Below are positions 44,461 through 55,563 of a DNA stretch of 64,000 nucleotides, in pieces (within the stretch, counting starts at the first letter, position 1; the number at the start of each line of letters is the position of its first letter). A program made the position numbers and the translations under genes. Under the pieces are notes generated by a model. The model did no database searches. It was not told where the DNA came from and saw nothing but the letters and a program-made list of their open reading frames with translations. Origin of the DNA: Peronospora farinosa (Eukaryota > Oomycota > Peronosporomycetes > Peronosporales > Peronosporaceae); contig CANTFK010000943.1 of assembly GCA_947646735.1 (NCBI GenBank), forward strand, positions 372,001-436,000, read 5' to 3'.

Positions 44461-45606
44461 TTGTGTCGGCAACCGTTAAGGGTTTTGAGAAACCATGGTC
44501 AATTTTTAAATGACTCAGGGGCATCATGTAATTATGTCCGACGTCGTTCCTTTGAAGGGAGTCAGCTGTATGCTGAGGCGCTGGAAGCGCAAGAGGGTGA
44601 CAGTATAACCGTACGTCTCGCGACTGGTGTACGCGTCACCATTCCTAAAGTTCCGTTGAACTTAGGTGTGAAATTTTTAGATTTCAATAGCGTTGAACGC
44701 TGTCTTGTCCTAGATTTGGACTCGAGATATGATCTCATTCTCGGTATGGCCTGGCTGGAACGCCATGAGCCGTGGATCGATTGGAGATCCAAAACTTTAG
44801 GCGCAACGCGCAATGTTCCTAGCGAAGCTTTGGAGAGTCATGAACCCACCTTCGCTAGAAAACAAAAGTGCTATTGGCGCGAGCCATTAACTGATTCAGT
44901 TAGTGTGCTGGACATTGGAGTGTCTGAGTTGATAAACTCCGATGTCAACAATAATAGTGTCGAGCAGAGCTCAGTGACACTTAGTGGAACTGCACGTACT
45001 CCGTTGAGTGATACTCAAAGTAATATTGAGACACTGGATGTCGGTAAAGACATCGGCTCTCGTATAGAGCAAGTGAAGGTCGATGACCTTGTTAGTGAAG
45101 TCACTGGTACTAGTGACCCACTGGATGTCGGTAATGACATCGGCTCTCGCATAGGGCAGGTAAACGACAAGGGGTCTGTTGACCTTGGGGACGATAACAT
45201 CCCAAGTACTTTGAAGAGTACGGTCTCGTCAAGGAGACGGCAGCGTCGCCAGATGGCGACTGCGAGACGCAAAGCGTCTGTTTTATCGCATAGTAATGTC
45301 AGTGACCAGTTGTACACCCTGGTCAACGGAGTGACAGGTGATGTAGATGGTGAGGTTGACCTTGAGGCCCTCCCATCATTAAATGCTCTCTTAGAGATAG
45401 ACGAAATGTCTGTGGATGAATTTCATCAGGCCTTGAAAGCAGATTCTCAATCCGATATGGTGGTCATTCGACCTAACCTCGAGCTGAACTCATCCTCGCT
45501 TGTCGATGAGACAGTCCTTGAAGATACAAAAGCGGCACTAAGTGCACGTAGTGGGGCATCTATTCTGAAGAACCCTTCAGATCCCTACTATCCTTTAGTT
45601 AAGTAA
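44461..45606 (+). pseudogene. G4a protease and linker
   Basis: Active site [15 protein letters not shown] (about residues 17-31), flap region [18 protein letters not shown] long acidic linker follows with repeated [10 protein letters not shown] phrases (about 45040-45165). Ends at TAA before RT; continuity with RT needs a frame change. Confidence 0.82.
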
Positions 45607-45615
45607 TTTCAGGAC

Positions 45616-47030
45616 GTGGTGTGCCATATCCTACCGCCGCTTCTATTCTATGATAGAGGAGTACGTCATGAGATTGACTTGGTTCCTGGAATCAAATACT
45701 GCGTAACACGGCAGTGGCCTTTACCCAAAGAACAGTGTGACGTCATTGACGAGTTCTTTTGTGCAAAGCACGCGGCGGGAATGGTGCGCGAGAGTAAATC
45801 TCCGCACGCGACATACACTTTATGTGTTAAGAAACCGAATGGCTAATGGCGTAGTCGTTCATGCTTATAATAAGCTCAATGCAGCCACTATACCTGCACA
45901 GACACCGATACCTAGAAAGGATGTTCTTCAGAACAAAATGGTCGGTTGTACCATGTACTGTGCGCTCGACTTAGTCGATGGTTATTACTAATTGCTCATG
46001 CGAGCTAGTGATATTCCGCTTACTGCTGTTAGTACTCCGAGCGGTATGCTCTGGGAGTGGTTAGTGATGCCCCAAGGAGCTATCTAATGTCTCCGGCTAC
46101 GTTTAACCGTTTGGTGACGCAATTGTTTCGACCCCATCGAAGTTATGCACAGACGTATTTTGATGACATTTTTGTCCATAGCCGAGCTGAACATGGGCGG
46201 TCAGATATTGAGAACCATATTGTTCATTTACGAGCAGTGCTCGAGTGCATGCGCACTAATAAATTATATGCTAATGCCTCTAAGTGCATCTTCGGGGCCG
46301 AAGAGATTCCCTTTCTAGGGTGCTTCATTGGGAAAAGGGGCCCAGAGCGGATCCCGCTAAGGTCAAAGCCATAGTCGATTGGCCTGTTCCACAATCTCAG
46401 AAGGACTTGCGTAAATGGCTTGGCCTTGCCAATTACTTACACAAGTATAGCGAAAATTACGCTGATATGGCTCGGCCGTTATCCAATCTCCTTAAAAAGG
46501 ATGTGGAATGGTGTTGGCATGCCGAACACGAAGATGCTTTTCAAGCGGTGAAGGCGAGCCTTCTACATGCTTCTGTTTTGGCTTTGCCAGACCCTGATCG
46601 ACCGTTTAGTGTAGTCTGTGACGCATCGGATTTTGCCATTGGCAGTGCTCTGTTACAAACAGATGATGAAGGCCGTGAGCGTGTAGTCGCTTTTGAATCT
46701 CGCCAGCTGAAAGCTGCAGAAAAGAACTTTCCAGCTCATGACAAAGAGCTACTTGCGATGAAGTATGCCCTGGTCAAATTCAGAGTTCATCTGCTGGGCT
46801 CAAAGCCTTTTGTGATCTATACCGATCATGCGTCGTTACGCACTGCGACTCAGTCGCCGCACCTCTCGCATAGAATGGCCAGATGGCTGTCATTATTTGC
46901 CGAATATAACTTCGAGGTGAAATATAAGCCGGGCAAGCAAAATGCTTTGGCTGATGCGTTGTCACGCAGACCTGACTATGAGCTTGCTCATGTTACGACG
47001 TTGTTGTCTTCAATTATTGATCTCATTTGA
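45616..47030 (+). pseudogene. G4a RT and RNase H
   Basis: RT begins [19 protein letters not shown]; stops at 45844-45846 and at the GYY(stop)LLM position (about 45990); a frameshift near 46075; YFDDIFVHS intact (about 46155). RNase H (VVCDASDFAIGSALLQT, TDHASLRTAT) is in the frame 46284-47030. Cannot be expressed whole. Confidence 0.86.
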
Positions 47031-47159
47031 TCCGCGTATGCTAAAGATGATCACTGTATAGCGTTGCTACATGCTCTTGGCAGTGATGAGTTTAAAGACT
47101 CGGACATTAAATTGTCGGCACGACTACGTGCGAGCCTCATCGATATTCTATCGATGAGG

Positions 47160-47971
47160 GGCTGTTGTACTATCGTACAGATGTGGCGGATCCTCCGCGT
47201 ATTGTGGTTCCTCATGACGAGGACCTGAAGTATTATATCCTCTATGAGGTACATGACACCGCCATCGGTGGTCATGTGGGTCATGAAAAGACCTATGGGG
47301 CAGTATGCCATAGTTATTGATGGCCCAAATTATATAAATGGGTGAGCACATATGTACGTACGTGTGAAACGTGTCAACGGGTGAAACCCTCACCCCATTC
47401 GGCAGCGCCGCTGGCTAGTTTGCCTATTCCCACTGGGTGCTGGGAGTCCATTAGTATGGACTTTGTGTTTGGCCTACCGAAAGATTCGCATGGCAATACA
47501 GGTATTGTGGTCTTTGTTGACCGCTTGAGCAAAATGGCTCATTTAGCGGCTGTGCCAGACTCGATCGATGGTGAGGGTACAGCGGAGCTGTTTATCGATC
47601 GAGTGTTTCGCCAACATGGCTTGCCAGTGGCAATTGTTTCTGATCGTGATCCTCGTTTTACGAGTAAATTTTGGAAGTCCGTCTTCCAGGTGCTGGGCAC
47701 CCGTTTGGACATGTCCACAGCGGATCATCCGCAGACCGATGGCCAAACCGAACGCGTAAATCGCGTTGTGGAAGATATCCTACGCAGTGTATTTGCTGAA
47801 ACACCTGAGCGTTTGATCTCTATACTTCCTATTGTAGAGTTTGCGCTCAATAACCTCGTGTACGCCTCTATCGGCAACACTTCTTTTTATGTGAATGGCC
47901 TCATACTCACGCGTTCCGTTAACGCTACCACCGAATGGTTCAGGGTTTGGTGGGGGAGAAGTTACCGATAG
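47160..47971 (+). pseudogene. G4a integrase
   Basis: Finger HDTAIGGHVGHEKT to CETCQRV (with a stop in the FYWP position near 47320) and the core with FVDRLSK, SDRDPRF, TDGQTERVNR. A frameshift near 47905 leads into the GPF/Y frame. Confidence 0.86.
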
Positions 47972-48734
47972 ACTTGCTGATGTCTGCCCTACTACTGTTA
48001 AGAAACAGGTGAACGCGTTTCTCGCAACGCGACTGAATGTTTTACGACATGTGCATGACGCAATGGCTGATAGCCAAGATAAACAGAAAGAATATGCGGA
48101 TGCTAAAAAAGGCCAAAGCTGTATTGATTATAATGAGGTCGGAGACCAAGTGTTACTACACGCTAAGAACCTACCTACTAAAGTAGCGTCTGCTGTCTTT
48201 AAGACAAGGTTGCGTCCACGCTTCATCGAACCCTTTACGATCGTGGCCAAGAAAACCTTAGCGTATACGCTTAATCTGCCGCGCATATTCCGTACGAACC
48301 CCGAATTCTATGTTGGCATCCTAAAGCCGTATCGGGATCCATCCCAAGTGGATACTAAGGCTCTCGCGCCGAGCTCATCGGCACTACCGCAGGAGGTATC
48401 ATTTGGACCAAAGATGTCAAGATGCCCAACCACTCGGGTTCGACTCTTCTCCAACGACTTGAGACGATCATTCATCTTCTGCACAGTCTTAAAGCGACAT
48501 TCACCTCTTAGCGTAGCTTGGCATGAGCTTGTGCCGGTACACCGGCCTCCTCCGGCTTTGCTCGATGCGCAGGGGAACCTACAGTTCCATGTGGAGCGTC
48601 TACTGCAGAAGCGTCGCCGCTATGGTCAAAACCAGTATCTGGTAAAGTGGCGGGGTTATCCCGAGTCGTGGAATTCATGGGAGTTTGAGACTCCCCTTCG
48701 GCAGGACTGCCCATACGCCGTGGACGTTTTTTGA
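47895..48734 (+). pseudogene. G4a GPF/Y module and chromodomain
   Basis: GPF/Y-like stretch (LRPRFIEPFTIVAKKT, FYVGILKPY, about 48205-48330), linker, then chromodomain (LQFHVERLLQKRRR, YLVKWRGYPESWNSWEF, about 48570-48690). Open in one frame to TGA at 48734, overlapping the antisense frame by up to 78 bp tail to tail. Confidence 0.85.
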
Positions 48735-49639
48735 GCGTCGTGCGCAGGGTCAGCCTGTTGGCGCTGACGCTTCTCACCAGTAATGGTGGGCGTGGGCGGG
48801 TTAGCGGCCTCGGCCTGTCGTGAACTTGCGGCTACAGGGGTAGCCGAAACATTGGGATGCTGGGTAGCAGACGCATAATGCGTTCGTTGTGACTTCAATT
48901 TTCCCCGGGCCTTCAATTTAGCGTAATCGTAACGCATTTTCCGTTCGAGTCGAACATCTGCCACATCGGCACTTGCCCGTAGAGACCACATGCTGCTTAA
49001 ACGTCGCGCATAATGCGCCCAGCGGCTAAAAGCCGTATCTTCTTCCTCCTCGGTTTCTCCCGCGAATAAAAGGATGGGAAGACCCTTTACGGGAGGAACT
49101 GGCGCACCGCGCACTTGCCTGTTAAGGCGTGCCAAGTATTGGCTTTGTGTAGTAATATGGGGTTCCAGATATCGTTGTCGAAGTGCCGTGCGTGTGGCAA
49201 CATCCTCAGGTGAAATGGCCTCAGGCCCAATGGTCCAGCCAGAAAGGGAATGCCCAGATGCTTCCTTTAGGCGTTCTTCCACCGTAGGTGGCTTGAACCT
49301 GTACTGTCGGTGGTCCTGCAGTCTCGTCATATTCTTCGTCCGGCGCTTGGCGCCTTCCTCTTGGTCGGTGGTCCGCTGTTGCTGCTCGTCGAGTAGGTTG
49401 GTAACCGTTACCGTTGATGATACGTCAGGCGGGTCACGTAACGCTGTTAGCGCATCTGTAGCACCACGTTCATGGAACGGATTCGGTGCATGACGAGTGT
49501 CATCTTCACCCGTGAGGGTGGCTAAAGGGGACCCATCGGGTCCCACAAAGACGGTGTCACTTTCGTAATCAACCGCTTCGTCAAGGTCGTCCTCAATAAG
49601 GTCCCTAAGAGTTTGTGACTCACTGCCGGGAGGCGTCAT
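48656..49639 (-). CDS. G4a antisense accessory ORF (about 327 aa)
   Basis: First ATG on minus is 49639 (MTPPGSESQTL), 112 bp inside the 3' LTR. N-terminal acidic part (IEDDLDEAVDYESDT), a middle with SLSGWTIGPEAISPED, then a basic helical part (FSRWAHYARRLSSMW, VRLERKMRYDYAKLKARGK) and a disordered tail. Open throughout although pol of the same element is broken in many places, which hints at constraint or chance survival. No family recognised. The G4c copy has a decayed version. Confidence 0.62.
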   Translation of the reverse strand: MTPPGSESQTLRDLIEDDLDEAVDYESDTVFVGPDGSPLATLTGEDDTRHAPNPFHERGATDALTALRDPPDVSSTVTVTNLLDEQQQRTTDQEEGAKRRTKNMTRLQDHRQYRFKPPTVEERLKEASGHSLSGWTIGPEAISPEDVATRTALRQRYLEPHITTQSQYLARLNRQVRGAPVPPVKGLPILLFAGETEEEEDTAFSRWAHYARRLSSMWSLRASADVADVRLERKMRYDYAKLKARGKLKSQRTHYASATQHPNVSATPVAASSRQAEAANPPTPTITGEKRQRQQADPAHDAQKTSTAYGQSCRRGVSNSHEFHDSG

Positions 49640-49750
49640 GTTGTGTGCCGTGAACAAACCGTGAGGTTTTAAAAGTTCGCTAAAGCACTACCTCTATGAG
49701 GAAAGATGTCGAGTGACATTCTATGGGAACGTCAGTCTGGTGGGGGAGGG

Positions 49751-50388
49751 TGTAACGGGGTTACACGACGGTTGTAGCGTCTTTCCGAGAGTTTACGCTA
49801 AAACTTTCCTTTCTATTGCATATAATGCATTATTATACTTCTCGTTAGAGAGGTATTAAGTATGAGCGTTAAGATACGGTATTCGGTAATACCGTATCTT
49901 ATCGATTGGGATTCGATAAATCACTAACGCTGTATTAAGTACATCATACACAGATATTTAGACGATACGTCGTCCAATCACAAAGTCTGCATATAAAAAT
50001 TACTATCATAGTAATTAATCTAGTGTAGTGTACTTAGAGTAGGACTATTCATAAAATCTTAAAGCATAAATAAAATCAGTTCTCCTTTTGAGTTTAAGAT
50101 TGCAAGTCGTTTTGACTTGTTCTCTTGTGCACTTCGTGCGTTGGTTCTCTGAACCTCTAAGCTTCTAGCTTGTTCTTGCACTCTGTGCGTTGGTTCTCTG
50201 AACCTTAAGCTTATTGCTTGCTGACTAAAAGTCTCTCCTACTTCCTTAAAACAGGGTGACTTTAAGTCGTTTCATTAGTTACTTAGAACTAAGTGGCTTT
50301 TAGCCTTAATTCTATTTAGTTCTCTAAAACTAATAGGCTTCCAGCCGAAAGTCTTCCTCTGGATAAAGAGCTGTGCAGCTCCGCTACA
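49751..50388 (+). repeat. G4a 3' LTR (638 bp)
   Basis: Nearly identical to 42638-43275; differences include AAAACAGGG for AGAACAGGG and CTCTGGATAAAGAG near the end. Followed by AAATG. Confidence 0.95.
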
Positions 50389-50810
50389 AAATGCGGCAGC
50401 GATTAAAGCAAAATTTTTGATTCGAGAAGGAACGCCGGCCACCAGACGTGAACATGAGGAGCATTTTGTTGAGACACTGTATGATCGCGATCTGGAGAAA
50501 CAGTTGACTTTATCACGTTTGGCCGATGCTGATAACATGGAAGAAGCTCTACGTGCGTATCAACGTATGGAAATTCGTCAAGGCAAGGCATTAGTGGGAT
50601 CCAACAAATTACGTCAACGACCCGCACCTTTACCCGATCAAGCGTCGTCCAGATTGGCTCGCGCAGTGAGAGCGATCCATATCAAAAACGGTAATAAATG
50701 AGTCAAAGAGTCGGAATCGAGTGGATCCGAAGCGGAAGTGGATCGACGACGCATTATTTCCGCGATGAAGTATGTTAAAAAAAGCCAAGAGATTATCGAG
50801 TGTGGCTAGG
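50389..50810 (+). pseudogene. G5 gag, second part
   Basis: Starts with the second AAATG copy; the frame carries on the Gag of 42300-42637 (IREGTPATRREHEEHF, LSRLADADNMEEALRAYQRME) and a Lys/Arg-rich tail, ending with a stop at 50699. Protease and most of RT are missing after it. Confidence 0.75.
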
Positions 50811-50880
50811 CGTCTCTGGGGACGTCTTTAAGTGGATTAGCTGGGTCATTAGGTTTCGCTTTCAGGATTAGAAGCTCACT

Positions 50881-52260
50881 CAAAGGATCTGAGATCGCTT
50901 GTGAATATACCTTTCCTTCAAACGCTGCGATCGATGCAATCGTTTTTAAAGGGTCTTAATTACTACAGACAGTTCATTGAAGACTTTGCAATTTATGCAT
51001 ATGTGCTTTATGAGCTACGGGAGGCGGATTTCCATGAATTCCGCCGCACAAGTAACGTTCAGATATCTATAGACAATGCCGGACCAGAGTGCGATCGCAA
51101 TGCCTCCAGAGATTGCTACACAATTGATTCCTCAGGAGGTGGATACAAAATTGATCAGGAACTCATTACCGGGGGATGGTCACGATACCGAAAAAAGAAA
51201 TCGTTGGGAAAAGACTACAATTGGATTTACTCTGTTGAAGGCCAAAATAGCTGCAGCACCAATCCTGAAGAAATTTGATAATGATAATTACCTGTAATTG
51301 TGTTGTATGTCAGCAAGGGGGCGACATCAGCCGCGTTATTGCAAGGGCATGATGCAATTCTTGGCCGGTCACTTTCACTAGTCGGAAGTTGAAATCTAAT
51401 GAGTTTAATTATGGGATAGTTAAAAACGAGGTCTTAGCCTTCCTTCGGATTCTGGAAAGTTGTTACACTATGTTGGTCGCACGTGCGATTGTATTTATCA
51501 CGAGATATTCCACTTTGGCTTGGTTGCTGAAGTCTTCGAGTCTCAACGAAAGACTAGGAAGATAGGCTGCATTGTTTTCAAATTGGACGTTAGACATCCG
51601 CCGAAGTGAGAAGGGCGAAGATGAGGAATTGGGTACACTAACCGCGACTATGACTCCCCCGTGAGGAAATGAATGAAGTATTGATCGCGATCGCGATCGC
51701 TCCACGAAAACAACCCAAACAAACAATAAGTATGCCACCATCCACGCTGAGAATAGAAGAAAACCTCCTGGGTGCCAGTCGATGGATCGGCTAGGGTAAA
51801 ATGGAAGGGCGGAGTATACAACGCGATCATATGGAAAGTACCAGAATGGACGATCGTAGCTGCCGCCTTTAAATTTGCGACTAATTTGAAGGTGAATGAA
51901 GCAGAATATCGAAGACTACTCCTCAATTTTGATTTTCTTGCTGATCAGACCAGGGGACGTGTTATTATCTGCGGGGATTTAAATTTGGTGATCAGGCAAT
52001 TGCGTGGCGAGTTCGACTGCAAAGTACCAAGTCTACATTTGCTGCGCCGTAAAGCTATGGAAAAACTCCGATCGTGGCCAAATCAAGATTTCCTTCATAT
52101 GAAGCGTAAAAGGAAACAGAGTGCTGATCGGCTAGCAAGCGAATCTCTAAAGCGAGAGAAAGATACATACGTCGTTTCGAATCGAGATCGCCACGATCTG
52201 ATTACACTCAATCGATTGAATGAGTTGTCGATTCCGAGTCATATTGTTTAAGTAGTTAAG
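50881..52260 (+). pseudogene. G5 RT end and RNase H, including an archaeal-type RNase H domain
   Basis: 50881-51290 matches the RT thumb/RNase H junction (RSMQSFLKGLNYYRQFI). After a decayed retroviral-type RNase H (about 51300-51650), 51772-52251 is an open frame with DGSARVKWKGG, NEAEYRRLLL and ICGDLNLVIRQ, the D, E, D pattern of the archaeal-like RNase H found as a second domain in some plant and oomycete LTR elements. It ends just before an inserted LTR at 52361. Confidence 0.7.
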
Positions 52261-52360
52261 GTATTGCAATCGCTCGATCAGCCGTAAGAAGATTGCTGTT
52301 ATCCAGGCGTTTTACAGGAGAAGATCGTGCAGCAAGTGAAGATATCTCGAATTAGGCATG

Positions 52361-53551
52361 TGTGGTGAAGTGGTTTCCTAAATTGTGAAGAACCCAGGGG
52401 CTAGTTGGATTGAAGGGACAAGGGGCCGTGGAAAACCACGCACCAGAGAGAAGGGACCGGAGATAAAGGGAACCTCGGAGTGAAGCGACCGTTGGCTGAG
52501 AATTTGAAAGACAAACAAAGGAGAGGTCATTACCAGGGTACTGTTTAACCGGTACCGAAGGGAGTCGACCATGGCCCTCATTGGTCGACCCGGTCCATCA
52601 TTAATCGAACAGGTCCCTCATCGGTAGACCTGGGTCCCTCATCGGTAGACCTCGGCTCCTCGTCGGTAGACCCGGTCCCTCATTGGTAGACCTGGGTCCC
52701 TCGTCGGTCGACCTGGTCCCTCATTGGTCGACCCGGTCCCTCGCTGGTCGACCTGGGTCCCTCATTGGTCGACCTGGGCCCCTCATTGGTCGACCCGGTC
52801 CCTCGCTGGTAGACCTGGGTCCCTCATTGGTCGACCTCGGCCCCTCGGGGTTCAGCCACTCCTGACCAGTTAATACAAGGATCAGACCAGTCGACACAAG
52901 GAATCAGAGCTTCAGGCAAGGATAGAGTAAAGGAGTCACAAGGATAGGACTATATAAAATACTACTTAATTTGCGATCTACGTGGCACGACTCCGTCACC
53001 CAAGAAGAACTTGTTCTAAGTTACTCACTGTTCCGGATAGGGAATATACTTTGGCCCCCCGTCGAAGAAAGTTGTGTAGCGAAGTTTAAGTGCGAATAGA
53101 GCTCCAGGATATATTTGGCCTGTGAGCTCGTTCGAGTAGCAACACCACCCAAGACCCGCTATCGGAAGCGGTCTCCCTCACCTCAAGGTCCGGGAGCAAC
53201 GTAAAGGTCAGGTAGTTAATACCCCTGAAACAGAAGGAAAAGGCCAGGGACGACAAGCGCCCCTGAAGAATTTGGCTCTAAGTCCACTCTCGACAAGGTC
53301 GATCGAGTGGCCACCTACCGGCCCACCGAGTGAAGCATATCCACTCGAGGCTCCCCAGGTCTAACTCCCTCAAGGCAGAAATATACATCGTCACCAAGTC
53401 ATCCGAAGAGTGCAACCCGCCAGCCGACGGGTACACAAGGTGAGAGAAGGTTCATACGCGGCATCGGTGTACCCCCTCCGACAGTCGGCAGTCCGGCACA
53501 GTGAGTGGTTTGGGGTCTCATCATACAATTTTGAGAACCCACTCCACCACA
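52361..53551 (+). repeat. Solo G5-type LTR (1191 bp)
   Basis: TGTGGTG to CACCACA (perfect 7-bp inverted ends) with CATG on both sides (52357-52360, 53552-53555). Holds the minisatellite at 52577-52850 and, downstream of it, ACTATATAAAATAC (about 52950), a good TATA box. It interrupts G5 itself. Confidence 0.85.
52577..52850 (+). repeat. GGTCGACC minisatellite in the solo G5 LTR
   Basis: About 12-13 imperfect units of 20-22 bp around GGTCGACCTGGGTCCCTCAT. The 12760-12830 copy has about three. It sits just upstream of the TATA region, so it may act as an enhancer-like array. Confidence 0.88.
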
Positions 53552-53553
53552 CA

Positions 53554-55055
53554 TGCACAGGATGAAGAGAATTGGATATCCAACTTGAAGACATATTTGA
53601 TCGGGGACGTTGCCAAGTTAACAGCAGAAGAAGCGAAGGCCTGAACGCTGATGGCATTCGATTAAGAAGTGGATCAAAATGGATTATATAGTTCTTCCCT
53701 GAATCAGTTACGAGTTCCGAAGGTCGTGCAAAGTTAGCTCGTTTGGTGATATTAGAGCTACTGCAGATATATTATCTACATCATTACCATACAAGTTTGT
53801 AGGGTGGTCACCAAGGAATTGGTCGGACTTACCAACAAATTACAATGACTTTTCATTGGTGTGAATTGTACCGGAATGTGCAATGCTATATAGGAGAATA
53901 TGTTAATTGTGAAACGGACAAAGGAAGACCATCTGATAGAAATGATCACCAGGGAAGTTGTATGCAGCCTATCCTTTTCGAATTTTGACCATTGTTCATA
54001 TACCGTCGTTGCCGCGATCATTTATAGAAAACACCGAACTATCATTATGGATCAATTTGTTCTCTGGTTACGTGAGAGCGAAGGCGAGTTTGTTTAAAAT
54101 TGCACAAACTATTGCAGAGGATAACGAAGAATGCGTATTCCGAGGATTTGGTGCAAGTTAAGCATAAACCAACGATCGAGAGTCAGGATTTAAGACTGAT
54201 TTCTTTCGAGCTTTCAATAAGATCGCAGGACAGAAATAGCGGGCTACTATGGCGTACAGGCCGCAAGCAAATGACAGAGCCGAACGAATACTTCAACCTT
54301 TAACAAGAGCAATCAAGATGTATGTGACGGATGAGGATAAAGAAGACTAGGACGAATATGCAGAGCGATTAACTTTGGCGACGAACACCGCACAAAATCG
54401 TGTCCTTAAAGACACACCGTTCTATCTAATTCACGGTTGGGACCCACGATCATCTTTGGAGGCCACCCTGCCGTTAGGAAAGCACACAACCTGGGGATCG
54501 AAATCCATGACGATGGCGATATGGTATTAAACGCCATTATCAAAGTATACGATCAGTGGTGAATGATCGATTAAGACTTGCGATTAAAGAATAAGCTGTT
54601 CATTATAATGCCGATCACGATCGATTAGAAATAAGTTGCGGATCGCAAGTATGGATCTATCTGAATCAAGACAAGGATGATACGCTCGGAAATTGGTGCA
54701 CAAGTGGCATGGAATGTTTCGCGAAGCCTACATATGTGATGATTACGCTGCACGATTGGAAGTTGCGGGTACGCCGTATAGACTGTTATCATTAGTACAT
54801 GTTTTCAAATTCGAACTAGTCAAAGTGTTTCCGGCTCGGCCTACGAACTTTTTGGATGTAGACGAGGCAGATCAAACTAGTTTCGATGAAGCATTGTTGC
54901 TAGAAGATAGATGGGAAGTTGATCTGAAGGATGGTGAATTCGAGGTGAAAAAGATTGCAGATGTATATATCAGGCCGTACGACACGTTATGGCCGGATGC
55001 ACCGTCAATTCTTGGTGTATTGGAAAGGTTATGAAGATCCGTCTTAGATAGATGA
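53554..55055 (+). pseudogene. G5 integrase and chromodomain start
   Basis: Resumes pol after the solo LTR (ENWISNLKTYLIGDV), with traces of the integrase core near 53900-54400 and a better preserved C-terminal part at 54693-55034 (LARLEVAGTPYRLLSLVHV-like, FPARPTNFLDVDEAD). The chromodomain end is cut by G3c at GATGA; its continuation is on minus at 27937. Multiple stops. Confidence 0.72.
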
Positions 55056-55516
55056 TGTAACGGGGTGAGCCCGTTACATAATATTGACACTTATATGAAG
55101 TGTCAATAAAAATATTATTATAACTAATAATATTTTGACAATATTACCGTTTCTAATAATATTGTTCCTAGATCTCCTTGAAGTTGGAGATGCCCTCTCA
55201 TTGGTTGATATGGGCCATCATATCAACCAACGCGCTGACCAATGACCGATGGACGCGCGCAATGAGTGGAGGGCAAGTCGTCAACATACATAGTTGTAGT
55301 TTAATATAGTTAACATAGGTTATAACAGATTAGTTTTATTAAGATAGTTAACTATATTAAATACAGTTTTCTTTTCCTCTACTTCTAAGCGTTTGTTTAG
55401 AAGTAAAGCTTCCTCTGCCTCTTGTGTAAGAGAGGTAATTGAGGCACCTGCTTTCACTGTAATCAGTGAAAGTAGACTATACTGTAATCAGTATAGTCGG
55501 AGGGTGCCCCGTTACA
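55056..55516 (+). repeat. G3c 5' LTR (461 bp)
   Basis: TGTAACGGGG to CCCCGTTACA. Contains a row of hairpins: GACACTT/AAGTGTC, GGTTGATATG/CATATCAACC (55203-55228), ACTTCTAA/TTTAGAAGT, CTTTCACTG/CAGTGAAAG, CTATACTG/CAGTATAG. Confidence 0.94.
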
Positions 55517-55518
55517 CC

Positions 55519-55534
55519 TGGTAGCACTTCGTGG
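55519..55534 (+). promoter_or_regulatory. G3c primer-binding site
   Basis: TGGTAGCACTTCGTGG, two bases past the LTR. Confidence 0.75.
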
Positions 55535-55563
55535 TCCGTTCAGCGACCACCGCACCATCCGCT

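Larger units (their letters stand above)
42638..50388 (+). mobile_element. G4a: full-length G4 element nested in G5 gag
   Basis: 638-bp LTRs at both ends, perfect AAATG duplications outside. Order: LTR, primer site (TGGTAGCACTTGTAG, 43278), gag, protease, RT, RNase H, integrase, chromodomain, antisense gene (minus), purine tract GGTGGGGGAGGG, LTR. LTRs are nearly identical, suggesting a fairly recent arrival, although pol is damaged. Confidence 0.95.

Noticed and set aside
51641..51926. Minus frame opposite the G5 RNase H
   Set aside because: No motif and the plus strand has a good RNase H pattern.
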